From Colimorpha_A sp045543555 (GTDB taxonomy: Bacteria; Bacillota; Clostridia; Oscillospirales; CAG-272): 64,000 bases of DNA. Numbering within the stretch: the stretch's first letter is position 1; the number at the start of each line of letters is the position of its first letter. The stretch lies in contig JAZQMQ010000020.1 in assembly GCA_045543555.1 (NCBI GenBank), positions 1 to 64,000 on the forward strand. The letters run 5' to 3'. Below the pieces are notes generated by a model. That model made no database searches. It saw only the letters and a list, made by a program, of their open reading frames with translations, and had not been told where the DNA came from. Both the position numbers and the translations under genes were made by a program. Below, in pieces: positions 1 through 8,213 of this stretch.

Positions 1-635
1 GCACCCGCGAACTTCTCCTTCTCGGTCTTCTGACCCTTGACTACGGGGATAGCGAGCGACTTCTCGTAGAAATCGGCGTAAACGTCGAGCATACGGATGG
101 TCTCCTCGCGCGCCTCTTCTTCGGTCTCGTGCATAGTGTGACCCTCCTGCCAGAGGAACTCGGATGTGCGGAGGAAGGGACGGGTGGTCTTCTCCCAACG
201 CACTACGTTACACCACTGATTGTAGAGCTTGGGCAGGTCGCGGTAGGACTGAATGATATTCTTGTAGTGCTCGCAGAAAAGAGTCTCGGAGGTAGGACGG
301 ACGATAAGTCTTTCGGAGAGCTTGTTCTGTCCGCCGATGGTTACGATCGCGCACTCGGGAGCAAAGCCCGCAACGTGATCAGCTTCCTTCTGCAGAAGCG
401 ACTCGGGAATGAACATAGGCATATATACGTTCTCGTGACCGAGCTTCTTGAACTCGGCATCAAGGATGCGCTGGATATTTTCCCAGATAGCGTATCCGTA
501 GGGGCGGATGATCATACATCCCTTAACGCCCGAATAGTCAACCAGCTCCGCCTTCTTGACGACGTCGGTATACCACTGGGCAAAATCTGTTTCCATTGAC
601 GTGATAGCGTCAACCATCTTCTTGTTGTCAGCCAT
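1..635 (-). CDS. proS: Prolyl-tRNA synthetase, 5' part (runs off the left edge)
   Basis: Class II aminoacyl-tRNA synthetase that charges tRNA-Pro with proline in the cytoplasm. About 211 N-terminal residues lie in the window. Motif 1 is seen around GCMIIRPYGYAIWENIQ, the substrate-pocket stretch RPTSETLFCEHY follows, and the motif 2 region RWEKTTRPFLRTSEF with WQEGHT comes after it. This spacing, with no editing insertion between motifs so far, fits the short archaeal/eukaryal-like ProS (type 3) that many Clostridia carry. The ATG at 633-635 follows a GAAAGGAAT ribosome site and a good promoter. The C-terminal half, with motif 3 and the anticodon-binding domain, is outside the window. Confidence 0.95.
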   Translation of the reverse strand, partial: MADNKKMVDAITSMETDFAQWYTDVVKKAELVDYSGVKGCMIIRPYGYAIWENIQRILDAEFKKLGHENVYMPMFIPESLLQKEADHVAGFAPECAIVTIGGQNKLSERLIVRPTSETLFCEHYKNIIQSYRDLPKLYNQWCNVVRWEKTTRPFLRTSEFLWQEGHTMHETEEEAREETIRMLDVYADFYEKSLAIPVVKGQKTEKEKFAG

Positions 636-682
636 TTTTTAATTCCTTTCGCTGATGTGATTAACATAAATATACGTAGTAT

Positions 683-711
683 ATTATAAAACAAAATTTA
701 CGATATGTCAA
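683..711 (-). promoter_or_regulatory. Promoter of proS
   Basis: On the minus strand TTGACA (706-711) and TATAAT (683-688) are separated by 17 nt, a consensus sigma-A promoter about 45 nt upstream of the proS start. Confidence 0.8.
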
Positions 712-765
712 GACAAAGATTGATTTTTGCGGAGATTTTGCTGTTATTTTTCATTATTCCTCTCT

Positions 766-978
766 CCCTCCACCGCAAGCGGTCCCCCTCCCTCCTCAGA
801 GGGAGGCAGGATTGCGAGTGCTAACATAGCTTTTCTAAGCATAGCAGCTTGTTTACTTCAAACTAAGAGCGTAAAGCGTACATTATATGTCAGATAAATT
901 GATATCTCTATATCCGTTGTTCGCACTAACACCTTGCCTCCCTCTGAGGAGGGAGGGGGACCACGAAGTGGTGGAGGG
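766..978. repeat. Inverted-repeat-bounded intergenic element (MITE-like)
   Basis: Two ~45-bp arms (766-810 and 933-978) are inverted copies of each other around a ~120-bp AT-rich core with no gene. Each arm holds two small stem-loops: a CCTCCCTC/GAGGGAGG stem and a second stem that reads ACCGC-GCGGT in one arm and ACCAC-GTGGT in the other. The two arms differ by compensatory changes, so structure is kept while sequence drifts. The element lies between the divergent proS and GT26 genes. A hairpin of similar composition lies at 42860-42891. It is probably a non-autonomous repeat; no transposase is nearby. Confidence 0.6.
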
Positions 979-1006
979 AAAGATGTTACACAAATAAATT
1001 CCAACC

Positions 1007-1035
1007 TTGACAATAATTCTGTTGTATGCTATAAT
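1007..1035 (+). promoter_or_regulatory. Promoter of the GT26 gene
   Basis: TTGACA (1007-1012), a 17-nt spacer and TATAAT (1030-1035), 30 bp before the start codon and just outside the right arm of the inverted-repeat element. Confidence 0.8.
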
Positions 1036-1064
1036 TACATCAAACCGCAAAAAGGAGGCAAATT

Positions 1065-1808
1065 ATGTCAAGGATCGATATACTGAATATTCCGTTTAAT
1101 TCAACAACAACGCGCAAAGCCTCCGAGCGTATTTTTTCGGAATGCAAAAGTAAAAGGGAGATTCCCTTCACCGTCGTGACCCCGAATCCGATAATGGTAA
1201 TGACCGCGAGGGAAAACAAAAAGCTATTCTCTGCTCTGAGAGCCGCCGACCTTTCTCTCGCCGACGGTATCGGAATCATCTCTGCGGCAAAGCGGATTGA
1301 CATGCCCCTGCCCGAGCGAGTCACGGGCATCGACACGGGCTACGCCGTCCTCGAAAAGCTTGCGGAAGTCGGTGGCAGCGTCTATCTTCTCGGCGCCAAG
1401 CCCGGAGTTGCCGGGAAAGCGTCGGAGATGCTGACCGAACGCCTCCCTTCTCTCCGCGTCGTCGGCACACATCACGGATATTTTGATAATGACGAAGAAA
1501 TCGTTTCCGATATTATTGAAAAATCCCCCGACCTGCTCGTCGTCTGCCTCGGCAGTCCGCGGCAAGAGATATGGGCTCACGAAAACAAGGAAAGGCTCTC
1601 GGGCACAGGATCGATCATCTGCCTCGGCGGTGCGCTCGACGTATGGTCGGGAAACGTAAAACGCGCCCCCTCACTTTTCATAAAATTGCGTCTCGAATGG
1701 CTCTGGCGAATGATATGCGAGCCCAAAAGACTCTCTGCTCTGCCGAAAATGATCAAATTCCGATACTTAACAAGGAAAAGTCGCCAAAAAGAAAACAATA
1801 ATAAGTGA
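1065..1808 (+). CDS. WecG/TagA/CpsF family glycosyltransferase (GT26)
   Basis: A 247-residue membrane-associated glycosyltransferase. The family transfers ManNAc or related sugars from a UDP donor to an undecaprenyl-linked acceptor, early in teichoic-acid or exopolysaccharide synthesis. The family signatures are in order: TPNPIMVMTAR, then DGIGIISAA and PERVTGID, LGSPRQEIWA, and the C-terminal GGALDVWSG...RAPS...LEWLWR. Length is normal. The start follows GGAGG with good spacing. It stands alone between two single-gene units, so the acceptor polymer cannot be told from context. Donor and acceptor specificity within GT26 cannot be assigned from sequence alone. Confidence 0.9.
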   Translation: MSRIDILNIPFNSTTTRKASERIFSECKSKREIPFTVVTPNPIMVMTARENKKLFSALRAADLSLADGIGIISAAKRIDMPLPERVTGIDTGYAVLEKLAEVGGSVYLLGAKPGVAGKASEMLTERLPSLRVVGTHHGYFDNDEEIVSDIIEKSPDLLVVCLGSPRQEIWAHENKERLSGTGSIICLGGALDVWSGNVKRAPSLFIKLRLEWLWRMICEPKRLSALPKMIKFRYLTRKSRQKENNNK

Positions 1809-1854
1809 AAATATTGGAAATTGTTATGAATTTGATAATTTTTCCTCAAGACTC

Positions 1855-1883
1855 TTGTAAATTCACTTAAAATAGAGTATAAT
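1855..1883 (+). promoter_or_regulatory. Promoter of gap
   Basis: TTGTAA (1855-1860), a 17-nt spacer and TATAAT (1878-1883). The ~70-nt leader that follows carries a short hairpin (1898-1913, stem TCGGG/CCCGA) and the ribosome site ACGGAGG. Confidence 0.75.
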
Positions 1884-1960
1884 ATATACGGCAAAAATCG
1901 GGTGAACGCCCGAATTATTACTGAAAAAATTTTATTATATAAAACGGAGGAATTCCAAAA

Positions 1961-2989
1961 ATGTCAGTAAAAGTCGCAATTAACGGTTTTGGCCGCATCG
2001 GTCGTCTCGCATTCAGACAGATGTTCGGCGCAGAGGGTTACGAAGTCGTAGCTATCAACGACCTCACCAGCCCCGCAATGCTCGCTCACCTTCTCAAGTA
2101 TGACACCGCACAGGGCGCATACTGCGGCAGAATCGGCGAGAACCTTCACACCGTTGAGTCCACCGAAAACTCCATCATCGTTGATGGCAAGGAAATCATC
2201 ATTTACGCAGAAAAGAACGCAGCTGACTGTCCTTGGGGCAAGCTCGGCGTTGACGTCGTTCTCGAGTGCACCGGCTTCTACACCTCTAAGGAAAAGAGCC
2301 AGGCTCACATCGTAGCAGGCGCAAAGAAGGTTGTTATCTCCGCTCCCGCAGGCAACGATCTTCCCACCATCGTTTACAACGTAAACCACACCGGTCTCAC
2401 CGCTGAGGACACCATCATCTCCGCAGCTTCCTGCACCACCAACTGCCTCGCTCCCATGGCTAAGGCTCTCAACGAGTACGCAGCTATCCAGAGCGGTATC
2501 ATGACCACTGTTCACGCATACACCGGTGACCAGATGATTCTCGACGGTCCTCACAGAAAGGGTGACCTCCGCCGTGCACGTGCAGGCGCACAGAACATCG
2601 TTCCTAACTCTACCGGCGCTGCAAAGGCAATCGGTCTCGTTATCCCCGAGCTCAACGGCAAGCTCATCGGCTCTGCTCAGAGAGTTCCTACCTGCACCGG
2701 TTCTACCACCATTCTCGTTGCAGTTGTTAAGGGCAAGGACATCACCAAGGACGGCATCAACGCTGCTATGAAGACTGCTGCTAACGAGTCCTTCGGTTAC
2801 AACACCGATGAGATCGTATCCTCCGACGTTATCGGTATGCGTTACGGTTCTCTCTTCGATGCAACTCAGACCATGGTTGCAAAGATCGACGACGACACCT
2901 ATCAGGTACAGGTTGTTTCTTGGTACGACAACGAGAACTCCTACACCTCTCAGATGGTTCGTACTATCAAGTACTTCGCAGAGATCTGA
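1961..2989 (+). CDS. gap: Glyceraldehyde-3-phosphate dehydrogenase, type I
   Basis: Glycolytic enzyme that oxidises glyceraldehyde 3-phosphate with phosphate and NAD+ to 1,3-bisphosphoglycerate. The 342 residues begin with the Rossmann motif INGFGRIGR. Asp34 in VAINDL is typical of NAD rather than NADP use. The catalytic Cys158 lies in SAASCTTN, and the following TTVHAYTGDQ holds the catalytic His. The phosphate-site run NIVPNSTGAAKA is present. Codons are strongly biased (AAG, CTC, ATC, GTT), as expected of a very highly expressed gene. It is monocistronic, with its own promoter and a strong terminator. Confidence 0.97.
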   Translation: MSVKVAINGFGRIGRLAFRQMFGAEGYEVVAINDLTSPAMLAHLLKYDTAQGAYCGRIGENLHTVESTENSIIVDGKEIIIYAEKNAADCPWGKLGVDVVLECTGFYTSKEKSQAHIVAGAKKVVISAPAGNDLPTIVYNVNHTGLTAEDTIISAASCTTNCLAPMAKALNEYAAIQSGIMTTVHAYTGDQMILDGPHRKGDLRRARAGAQNIVPNSTGAAKAIGLVIPELNGKLIGSAQRVPTCTGSTTILVAVVKGKDITKDGINAAMKTAANESFGYNTDEIVSSDVIGMRYGSLFDATQTMVAKIDDDTYQVQVVSWYDNENSYTSQMVRTIKYFAEI

Positions 2990-3012
2990 TTATAGCAAAT
3001 CAAATAAAAATT

Positions 3013-3043
3013 ACTGCCTCGCTTTATGCGAGGCAGTCTTTTT
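3013..3043 (+). terminator. Rho-independent terminator of gap
   Basis: A perfect 10-bp stem ACTGCCTCGC/GCGAGGCAGT with loop TTTAT, followed by CTTTTT, 23 bp after the gap stop codon. Confidence 0.92.
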
Positions 3044-3054
3044 ATGGGATCAAT

Positions 3055-3605
3055 ATGCCACAAATAATAGCACAGGCTATAGGCATTATAGCAACTGTAA
3101 TAACGATACTGTCGTTTCAGCAAAAGAATCAAAAAGGGATAGTTATATCCAGGCAACTTCCGCTACCCTATGGAGCGTTCCTTTCTTGTCAATCGGCGCT
3201 TATACGGGCGGAATATTAAACCTTGTTCCATTCGTCCGAAACAGCGTAATGTCTCAAAGAAACAAGTGGAAACGGGTGGGCAGTTCCCTGTTTGTTGCAT
3301 TTATGACAATTGTGTAATTTACGGTATATGCATTATCATTTCTCGTATTTGGCATCCAGCCTACAATTTCAAACTTCATTCTTGAGCTTCTACCCGCGCT
3401 GGGAATGATAACCACCACTTTTGCATTCAGACAGAAGGAAGGCAAGCGGGTCCGTCTGCTCTCGTTACTGAATTCTCCGCTGTGGCTTGTTTATAACGCC
3501 TTAAACGAGTCTATTGGCGGTGCAATAACCGAGGTGTTCTGTTTGATATCTATCGGAATTGGCTACATAAGACACGACAGAACGCAAAATAACGACATAA
3601 AATAA
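3055..3605 (+). pseudogene. Broken YgjV-like inner-membrane protein gene
   Basis: The reading begins MPQIIAQAIGIIATVITILS at 3055 and continues to about 3155. Homology-like sequence then moves to another frame (ATLWSVPFLSIGAYTGGILN), with the GAYTG...LN...RN pattern typical of the YgjV family. A TAA at 3315-3317 interrupts this frame, after which the same frame stays open from FTVYALSFLVFGIQ to a stop at 3603-3605. So one frameshift and one nonsense codon separate three pieces of a single ~180-residue, several-helix membrane protein. It begins 12 bp after the gap terminator. It is either true gene decay or assembly error. The YgjV family has no firmly established function. Confidence 0.7.
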
Positions 3606-3858
3606 TATAAAAACACTTTAAAGGCTACGCGATCAGAAGTGATAACATTCACAGTGATCACGCCCTCTGCAATTCATCCTAAAACTATGTTATAGATACA
3701 ATGATATTCGGTATGAATCTCGTTTGCGGACAGTTTTCGTTATTCTACAGCTCACAAACTGATCTATCCAAGGCAATTGAAAACGCTGTACCCTTGAATT
3801 GCCCCATTGTCGCATTGTTTGACCTGTTGGATCTTGGTATATTACCGAAGAAAAATCA
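3606..3858. other. Intergenic stretch with no clear gene
   Basis: No RNA gene or recognisable protein was found. A 56-codon frame at 3701-3871 (MIFGMNLVCG...ILPKKNQKAP) has no ribosome site and runs into the following terminator. It may be the tail of a decayed gene, but I cannot assign it. Confidence 0.3.
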
Positions 3859-3892
3859 AAAAGCTCCTTAAGAAATTTCTTAAGGAGCTTTT
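3859..3892. terminator. Bidirectional terminator
   Basis: A perfect 34-nt palindrome centred on AAATTT (arms AAAAGCTCCTTAAG and CTTAAGGAGCTTTT), with A and T runs on both sides. It lies just downstream of the minus-strand glucokinase stop codon and also faces the plus-strand pseudogene. Confidence 0.85.
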
Positions 3893-3902
3893 ACTGTTAA
3901 TA

Positions 3903-4853
3903 TTAATAATTGATTGCTGCTGCGCCTACGATACCTGCATCGTTTCCAAGCTCTGCGATACAGATTCTGGTCTTCTTTTCAAGAGTTGATGTGTACTGAT
4001 CCTCTTCAACAAGCTTAAGCAGAGGTTTGAGGAGGTAATCCTTTTCGTTACATACTCCGCCACCTATGCAAAGCACGTTAGGCTGGAAGATATTGATAAT
4101 GTTCGAAACACCGCACGCGAGGTATCCAATGTACTTGTCAACGACCTCTTTACCTGCTTCATCGCCCTGCTTCATTGCTGCAAAAGCAGTTCTTGCACTA
4201 GCCTTTTCGATATCGCCATCAACCATGCTCCACATGATAGAGTCCTTAGCCTCAAGCATCTTTTCCTTAGTCATACGAACAAGAGCAGTTGCAGAGGAAT
4301 ATGCCTCCCAGCATCCTTTTCTTCCGCATGAGCACTGAACACCGTTGTACTCGATAACAATATGTCCAAGTTCAGCACCCGCATAGTTGAAGCCGGAATA
4401 TACTTTACCATCGATGATAACTCCACCGCCAAGACCTGTGCCAAGAGTAATCATAACAGCGATATCAGCACCTGCAGCTACACCGCCCATTGCCTCGCCG
4501 AGCGCTGCTGCATTTGCGTCGTTCTCAACGTAGATTTTTTCAACAGGGAGATACTTCTTAAGAAGAGCTGCGATAGGGAATCTGCTGAACGGAAGGTTAT
4601 TTGCATAAACAACCATACCCTCTTTAGGATCGATAGATCCGGGAGAAGCAATACCGGCATGTGCGATCTCGCTTACATCGATGTTTGCTTCGTTCAAGAG
4701 TCTCATACAGAGAGCTCCCATATCCTTAACAATTTCTTCAGGCTCACGGTTTGCAAGCGTGGGAGTGCTTCCCTTCTTAACGATCTTATAATTTTCGTCT
4801 ACGATACCTGCTGCGATATTTGTTCCGCCAAGGTCAATTCCTATGTAATACAT
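3903..4853 (-). CDS. ROK-family glucokinase
   Basis: A 316-residue sugar kinase of the ROK family that most likely phosphorylates glucose with ATP. The N-terminal phosphate motif IGIDLGGTN is at 4-12 and the catalytic base Asp112 is in VENDANAAALGE. GTGLGGG is at 138-144. The zinc site is formed by His164 (ELGHIVIE) with C174-S-C176-G-R-K-G-C181-WE, a ROK hallmark. There is no N-terminal helix-turn-helix, so it is an enzyme and not a ROK repressor. The start follows ACGGAGAAAATAA. It lies 48 bp after mscL on the same strand and may share its transcript. A fructo- or ManNAc kinase role is possible but less likely. Confidence 0.85.
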   Translation of the reverse strand: MYYIGIDLGGTNIAAGIVDENYKIVKKGSTPTLANREPEEIVKDMGALCMRLLNEANIDVSEIAHAGIASPGSIDPKEGMVVYANNLPFSRFPIAALLKKYLPVEKIYVENDANAAALGEAMGGVAAGADIAVMITLGTGLGGGVIIDGKVYSGFNYAGAELGHIVIEYNGVQCSCGRKGCWEAYSSATALVRMTKEKMLEAKDSIMWSMVDGDIEKASARTAFAAMKQGDEAGKEVVDKYIGYLACGVSNIINIFQPNVLCIGGGVCNEKDYLLKPLLKLVEEDQYTSTLEKKTRICIAELGNDAGIVGAAAINY

Positions 4854-4901
4854 TTATTTTCTCCGTCTGATTTTTTGATATTTTAGTTATGTGATATGAA
4901 C

Positions 4902-5426
4902 TCAGTTATTCTTCTTGAGAATATCACGAATCTCTGCCAGGAGAGCTTCCTGCTGCATAATGCTGTTATTAAACTCTGCCTGACGGGCATCATCCGCCTC
5001 TTTAGCAGCCTTAGCTTTAGCGTCAGCCTCTGCCTTAGCCTGAGCTTCAGCAGCAATCTTCTCTGCATCAATACGAGCTCTGATACGTCCGATGGTATGA
5101 ATTACGGCAAAAATGCAGAGTGCGGTAATAAGGAAATCGATGATGGTCTGGAACCAAGTTCCCCAAAGGATTGCAACCTCGGCAGAAGCCGCAGTTACTA
5201 CGTTACCTGCCTCATCAAGAACCTCCTCAACTGCAGGATGGATAATGGTCTTAAGAGAATCAAGGCTTCCATTCTTGATAAATATTCCAACAAAAGGATT
5301 GATGATGTAATTAACGAGTCCGGTTACGATCTTACCGAATGAACCACCGATTACAACACCGACAGCCATGTCGACAACATTGCCTCTGGTGATAAACTTT
5401 TTGAATTCACCTATAAATTTTTTCAT
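4902..5426 (-). CDS. mscL: Large-conductance mechanosensitive channel, long C-terminus
   Basis: Pentameric membrane channel that opens under osmotic downshock. The N-terminal amphipathic helix and first membrane helix are clear (KKFITRGNVVDMAVGVVIGG), followed by GKIVTGLVNYIINPFVG. The second helix is around FQTIIDFLITALCIFAVIH. At 174 residues it is longer than the usual 120-150. The extra length is an Ala/Glu/Lys-rich, probably coiled-coil stretch (AEKIAAEAQAKAEADAKAKA and on) before the C-terminal bundle AEIRDILKKN. The start follows CGGAGGAAAGC. It has its own consensus promoter. Confidence 0.95.
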   Translation of the reverse strand: MKKFIGEFKKFITRGNVVDMAVGVVIGGSFGKIVTGLVNYIINPFVGIFIKNGSLDSLKTIIHPAVEEVLDEAGNVVTAASAEVAILWGTWFQTIIDFLITALCIFAVIHTIGRIRARIDAEKIAAEAQAKAEADAKAKAAKEADDARQAEFNNSIMQQEALLAEIRDILKKNN

Positions 5427-5466
5427 AATGCTTTCCTCCGAAAAATTGTCTTTAGAATTTAATGTA

Positions 5467-5495
5467 ATTATATATCAATAATCACGCTTTGTCAA
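5467..5495 (-). promoter_or_regulatory. Promoter of mscL
   Basis: On the minus strand TTGACA (5490-5495), 17 nt, TATAAT (5467-5472), about 40 nt before the start codon. Confidence 0.8.
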
Positions 5496-5517
5496 GACAA
5501 ATTGCCCTATAAATCCA

Positions 5518-6201
5518 CTATATTTGAGGATTTTCGAGGTCAAGCTTATCTATGTGCAGAAACGCATTAGCCGCAAGTGTGCTCGACATAGGGACACGCT
5601 TTTCACAGTGACATTTTTTGCAGTAGATCACAACGTTATCGCCCTTAAATTCAAAATCGCAATCAGGGCTGTCCTTACAGTCGCATCTTATACTTCCCTC
5701 ATCTTTTAGTTCAGCAAGCATAAAGCGTACAACGTCTTCTATCTGCGCATAGTCAAGGCGATAATCCTCATCGACGTTGTCTTCACCGTCCACACTGTTT
5801 TTTCCACGCATAAATGATTCTATGCCATCAAATCCCGCTTCCTCAAGAAGCTCATTCAAGCGCATATCGGCGTCATTTGCTGCCTCTGAGACCTTTTCTT
5901 TATTGCCAATGAAGCACACGTCAAGTCCCGAATAAGTGCAGTTAAGAGCAAGTATTTCTCGATCGAAAAACGCCCCTTTTGTCAAGAGATAGGTATGAGG
6001 CTTGGGGCAGAAAAGACAAGGCACTGTGATTCTGAGCTTTTCATCACTCGTATATGCGATCTTCAACTCTGAGCCTCCGCAGTCGCACTTGAGCTTTATT
6101 AAATCTCCGGAAAGAGTGAATATTCCCACCATTCCGAATATAAATTTTCCACAGGTCGGGCAACGATATGCAATCGTTGTTTCTTTGGACTGAAGTATCA
6201 T
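5518..6201 (-). CDS. Unknown protein with zinc-ribbon-like Cys pairs
   Basis: A 227-residue cytoplasmic protein that I do not recognise by function. It opens with YRCPTCGKFIFG, then KCDCGGSELK, VPCLFCPKPH and near the C-terminus CDCKDSPDCDFE and YCKKCHCEKRVP. This makes five Cys pairs, likely two or more zinc ribbons. The middle (NDADMRLNELLEEAGFDGIE) is acidic and helical. I chose the ATG at 6201 because AAGGAGTTAACT precedes it and the ribosome site overlaps the end of the upstream gene. That implies translational coupling with the 6212-6862 membrane protein. No catalytic motif is visible; a nucleic-acid or structural zinc role is only a guess. Confidence 0.75.
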   Translation of the reverse strand: MILQSKETTIAYRCPTCGKFIFGMVGIFTLSGDLIKLKCDCGGSELKIAYTSDEKLRITVPCLFCPKPHTYLLTKGAFFDREILALNCTYSGLDVCFIGNKEKVSEAANDADMRLNELLEEAGFDGIESFMRGKNSVDGEDNVDEDYRLDYAQIEDVVRFMLAELKDEGSIRCDCKDSPDCDFEFKGDNVVIYCKKCHCEKRVPMSSTLAANAFLHIDKLDLENPQI

Positions 6202-6211
6202 AGTTAACTCC

Positions 6212-6862
6212 TTATTCTGTCTTTTCTCCATACTTGATTTCGGAATTTGCTGCACTCGACTTACCGGGATCGTAATCTCGAGATGGAACGTCCTTTTCCC
6301 ATACAATACAGCTTCCAACGTGAACGTCTCCGTCATCTGTAACAAGGTATATCTTCAAATGAAGCTTTGAAAGATAACTGAGCTCCACGTCTTCAAATGC
6401 AATCCTGAAGTATTTGTACATAAGCGCTGAATCGGTGATGTACTGGTATTTCGTGTAGTGCGTACCTTCGTTATCGGTTAGCTCGAAAACAAATTCCGCC
6501 TTACCGTCTTCGTCGAGCATATCCTTGTAATCCTGATTCAACGTATTGTAGCGTATCATAAACTGAAGCTGACCAATCTCCTCGGTATGATATATCTTGC
6601 TTATAAAAAACAGTGAGCTAAGCTCGGGATCCTGATACTCGGTAAGCCTTTTTACCGTCAGCTTACCGTCCTTACTTGTTTCAACAGCCTTTTCGGTCCA
6701 CATATATTTCTTCATTTTTGCAGTACCGTCCTGATAGCAGGAGCGAAGGCTCAGCCAACAGATCATTATCACCAGAACAGCCAAAAAACCGTATTTTATA
6801 ACCTTTCCGAGAATAATTAAAGGTTTCGGTACAATTTTATCTTCAACGGGATCAAAGATCAT
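6212..6862 (-). CDS. Unknown single-pass membrane protein
   Basis: A 216-residue protein with a short cytosolic start (MIFDPVEDKIVPKP), one hydrophobic helix at about 20-42 (GFLAVLVIMICWLSLRSC) and an extracytoplasmic domain rich in Tyr, Asp and Glu. There is no lipobox and no enzymatic motif. It is the first gene of a two-gene unit with the zinc-ribbon protein at 5518-6201 and has its own promoter. I do not recognise the family. Confidence 0.75.
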   Translation of the reverse strand: MIFDPVEDKIVPKPLIILGKVIKYGFLAVLVIMICWLSLRSCYQDGTAKMKKYMWTEKAVETSKDGKLTVKRLTEYQDPELSSLFFISKIYHTEEIGQLQFMIRYNTLNQDYKDMLDEDGKAEFVFELTDNEGTHYTKYQYITDSALMYKYFRIAFEDVELSYLSKLHLKIYLVTDDGDVHVGSCIVWEKDVPSRDYDPGKSSAANSEIKYGEKTE

Positions 6863-6898
6863 AATAAACCATCCTTACAGTTTTCATATATTTCTATT

Positions 6899-6927
6899 AT
6901 TCTACCACATTTATCCCCAGCATTCAA
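6899..6927 (-). promoter_or_regulatory. Promoter of the 6862-5518 unit
   Basis: On the minus strand TTGAAT (6922-6927), 17 nt, TAGAAT (6899-6904). One mismatch in each hexamer. Confidence 0.55.
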
Positions 6928-6987
6928 GTAGATTGAGCATCGAAAAAGGTAATTTAAAAATAAATTTACAAAAAAGCTTTATAAGTA

Positions 6988-7016
6988 TTGCAAAAATGCC
7001 CGTTTTATGCTAAAAT
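6988..7016 (+). promoter_or_regulatory. Promoter of trpS
   Basis: TTGCAA (6988-6993), 17 nt, TAAAAT (7011-7016). The leader is only ~35 nt long, too short for a T-box riboswitch. Confidence 0.7.
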
Positions 7017-7058
7017 ATCATTTATAGGCATCAAAACCAACAAGGAGGTAAAAACGTA

Positions 7059-8072
7059 ATGGAAAATGCTGAAAACGTAATTAAAAAAACAATATTTTCG
7101 GGAGTCCAGCCAAGCGGAAAGCTGACTATCGGTAACTATCTCGGGTCTATCAAGAATTGGCGGGAATTTCAGGAAAGCTACAACTGCATTTACTGCGTCG
7201 TTGACCTTCACGCTATAACCGTCCGTCAGGACCCGGCGGAGCTTCGCCGCCGCACCTACGAAACTCTGGCGCTCTACATCGCAAGCGGTCTCGACCCCGA
7301 AAAGAATACCCTTTTCGTGCAGAGCCACGTTCCCGCTCACGCAGAGCTTGCTTGGGTGCTAAACTGCTACTCAATGCACGGTGAGCTTAACCGTATGACT
7401 CAGTTCAAGGATAAGAGCCAGAAATACGCATCAAATATCAATGCAGGTCTTTTCACATATCCTGTGCTTATGGCGGCTGATATTCTGCTTTATCAGACTA
7501 ATTTGGTTCCTGTCGGTATCGATCAGATGCAGCACATCGAGCTTACCCGCGACATCGCAAACCGTTTTAATCAGGTCTACGGCGATACCTTCGCAATCCC
7601 CGAGGGCTTCATTCCCAAGGCGGGCGCGAAGATCATGTCTCTATCTGAGCCCGAGAAAAAGATGAGCAAATCTGACAGCAATGGTAATGCATCAGTCTAC
7701 ATTCTCGACAGCCGTGACGACATAATCAGAAAGTTCAAGCGTGCGGTCACAGACTCCGACACCGTAGTCCGTCGCGGCGAGGGTAAGGACGGCATAAATA
7801 ACCTTATGACCATCTACACTGCATTCACAGGCAAAACCGACGCTGAAATTGAGAAGGAATTTGAAGGTCTTGGCTATGGACACTTCAAGCTAGCGGTAGG
7901 AGAGACCGTTGCAGACGCTTTAGCCCCCGTAAAGGCTGAATTTGACAGACTTATGAGCGACAAAGCATACCTTGAAGGCGTAATGAAGGACGGCTCCGCA
8001 CGCGCGTCGTACCTTGCAAGAAAGACCCTCTCCAAGGTCTACCGTAAGGTCGGATTTACACAGCCGAAGTGA
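7059..8072 (+). CDS. trpS: Tryptophanyl-tRNA synthetase
   Basis: Class I synthetase that charges tRNA-Trp. The 337-residue length is normal for bacterial TrpS. The N-terminal GVQPSGKLTIGNYLG carries the HIGH-type signature (here TIGN), and VDLHAITV follows it as in the family. The PVGIDQMQHIELTRDIANRF stretch is diagnostic and KKMSKSDSN is the KMSKS loop. The start is preceded by AAGGAGGT with a 10-nt spacer. It is a single-gene unit; no terminator is obvious within 100 bp after the stop. Confidence 0.96.
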   Translation: MENAENVIKKTIFSGVQPSGKLTIGNYLGSIKNWREFQESYNCIYCVVDLHAITVRQDPAELRRRTYETLALYIASGLDPEKNTLFVQSHVPAHAELAWVLNCYSMHGELNRMTQFKDKSQKYASNINAGLFTYPVLMAADILLYQTNLVPVGIDQMQHIELTRDIANRFNQVYGDTFAIPEGFIPKAGAKIMSLSEPEKKMSKSDSNGNASVYILDSRDDIIRKFKRAVTDSDTVVRRGEGKDGINNLMTIYTAFTGKTDAEIEKEFEGLGYGHFKLAVGETVADALAPVKAEFDRLMSDKAYLEGVMKDGSARASYLARKTLSKVYRKVGFTQPK

Positions 8073-8181
8073 TAGAGAAATTACCACCCAAATCGAGTGA
8101 AAATTTTAGATAATAAATAATAAAGCATAAATAATAAATATGAAATAAGAATGAATAGCACCAAACAGTGCGACTCCAAAC

Positions 8182-8213
8182 ATCAAAAAGCACCCTCACG
8201 GGTGCTTTTTGAT
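8182..8213. terminator. Bidirectional terminator between trpS and the DUF2809 gene
   Basis: A 14-bp perfect stem ATCAAAAAGCACCC/GGGTGCTTTTTGAT with loop TCAC. It overlaps the stop codon of the minus-strand gene and can serve both strands. Confidence 0.85.

Noticed and set aside
816..824. GAGTGCTAA, half of a CIRCE element, inside the repeat element (another copy at 42101-42109)
   Set aside because: The partner half TTAGCACTC at the required 9-nt spacing is missing at both places.
6928..7058. T-box riboswitch before trpS
   Set aside because: The transcript leader is only about 35 nt from the promoter, too short for a T-box, and no antiterminator stem is seen.
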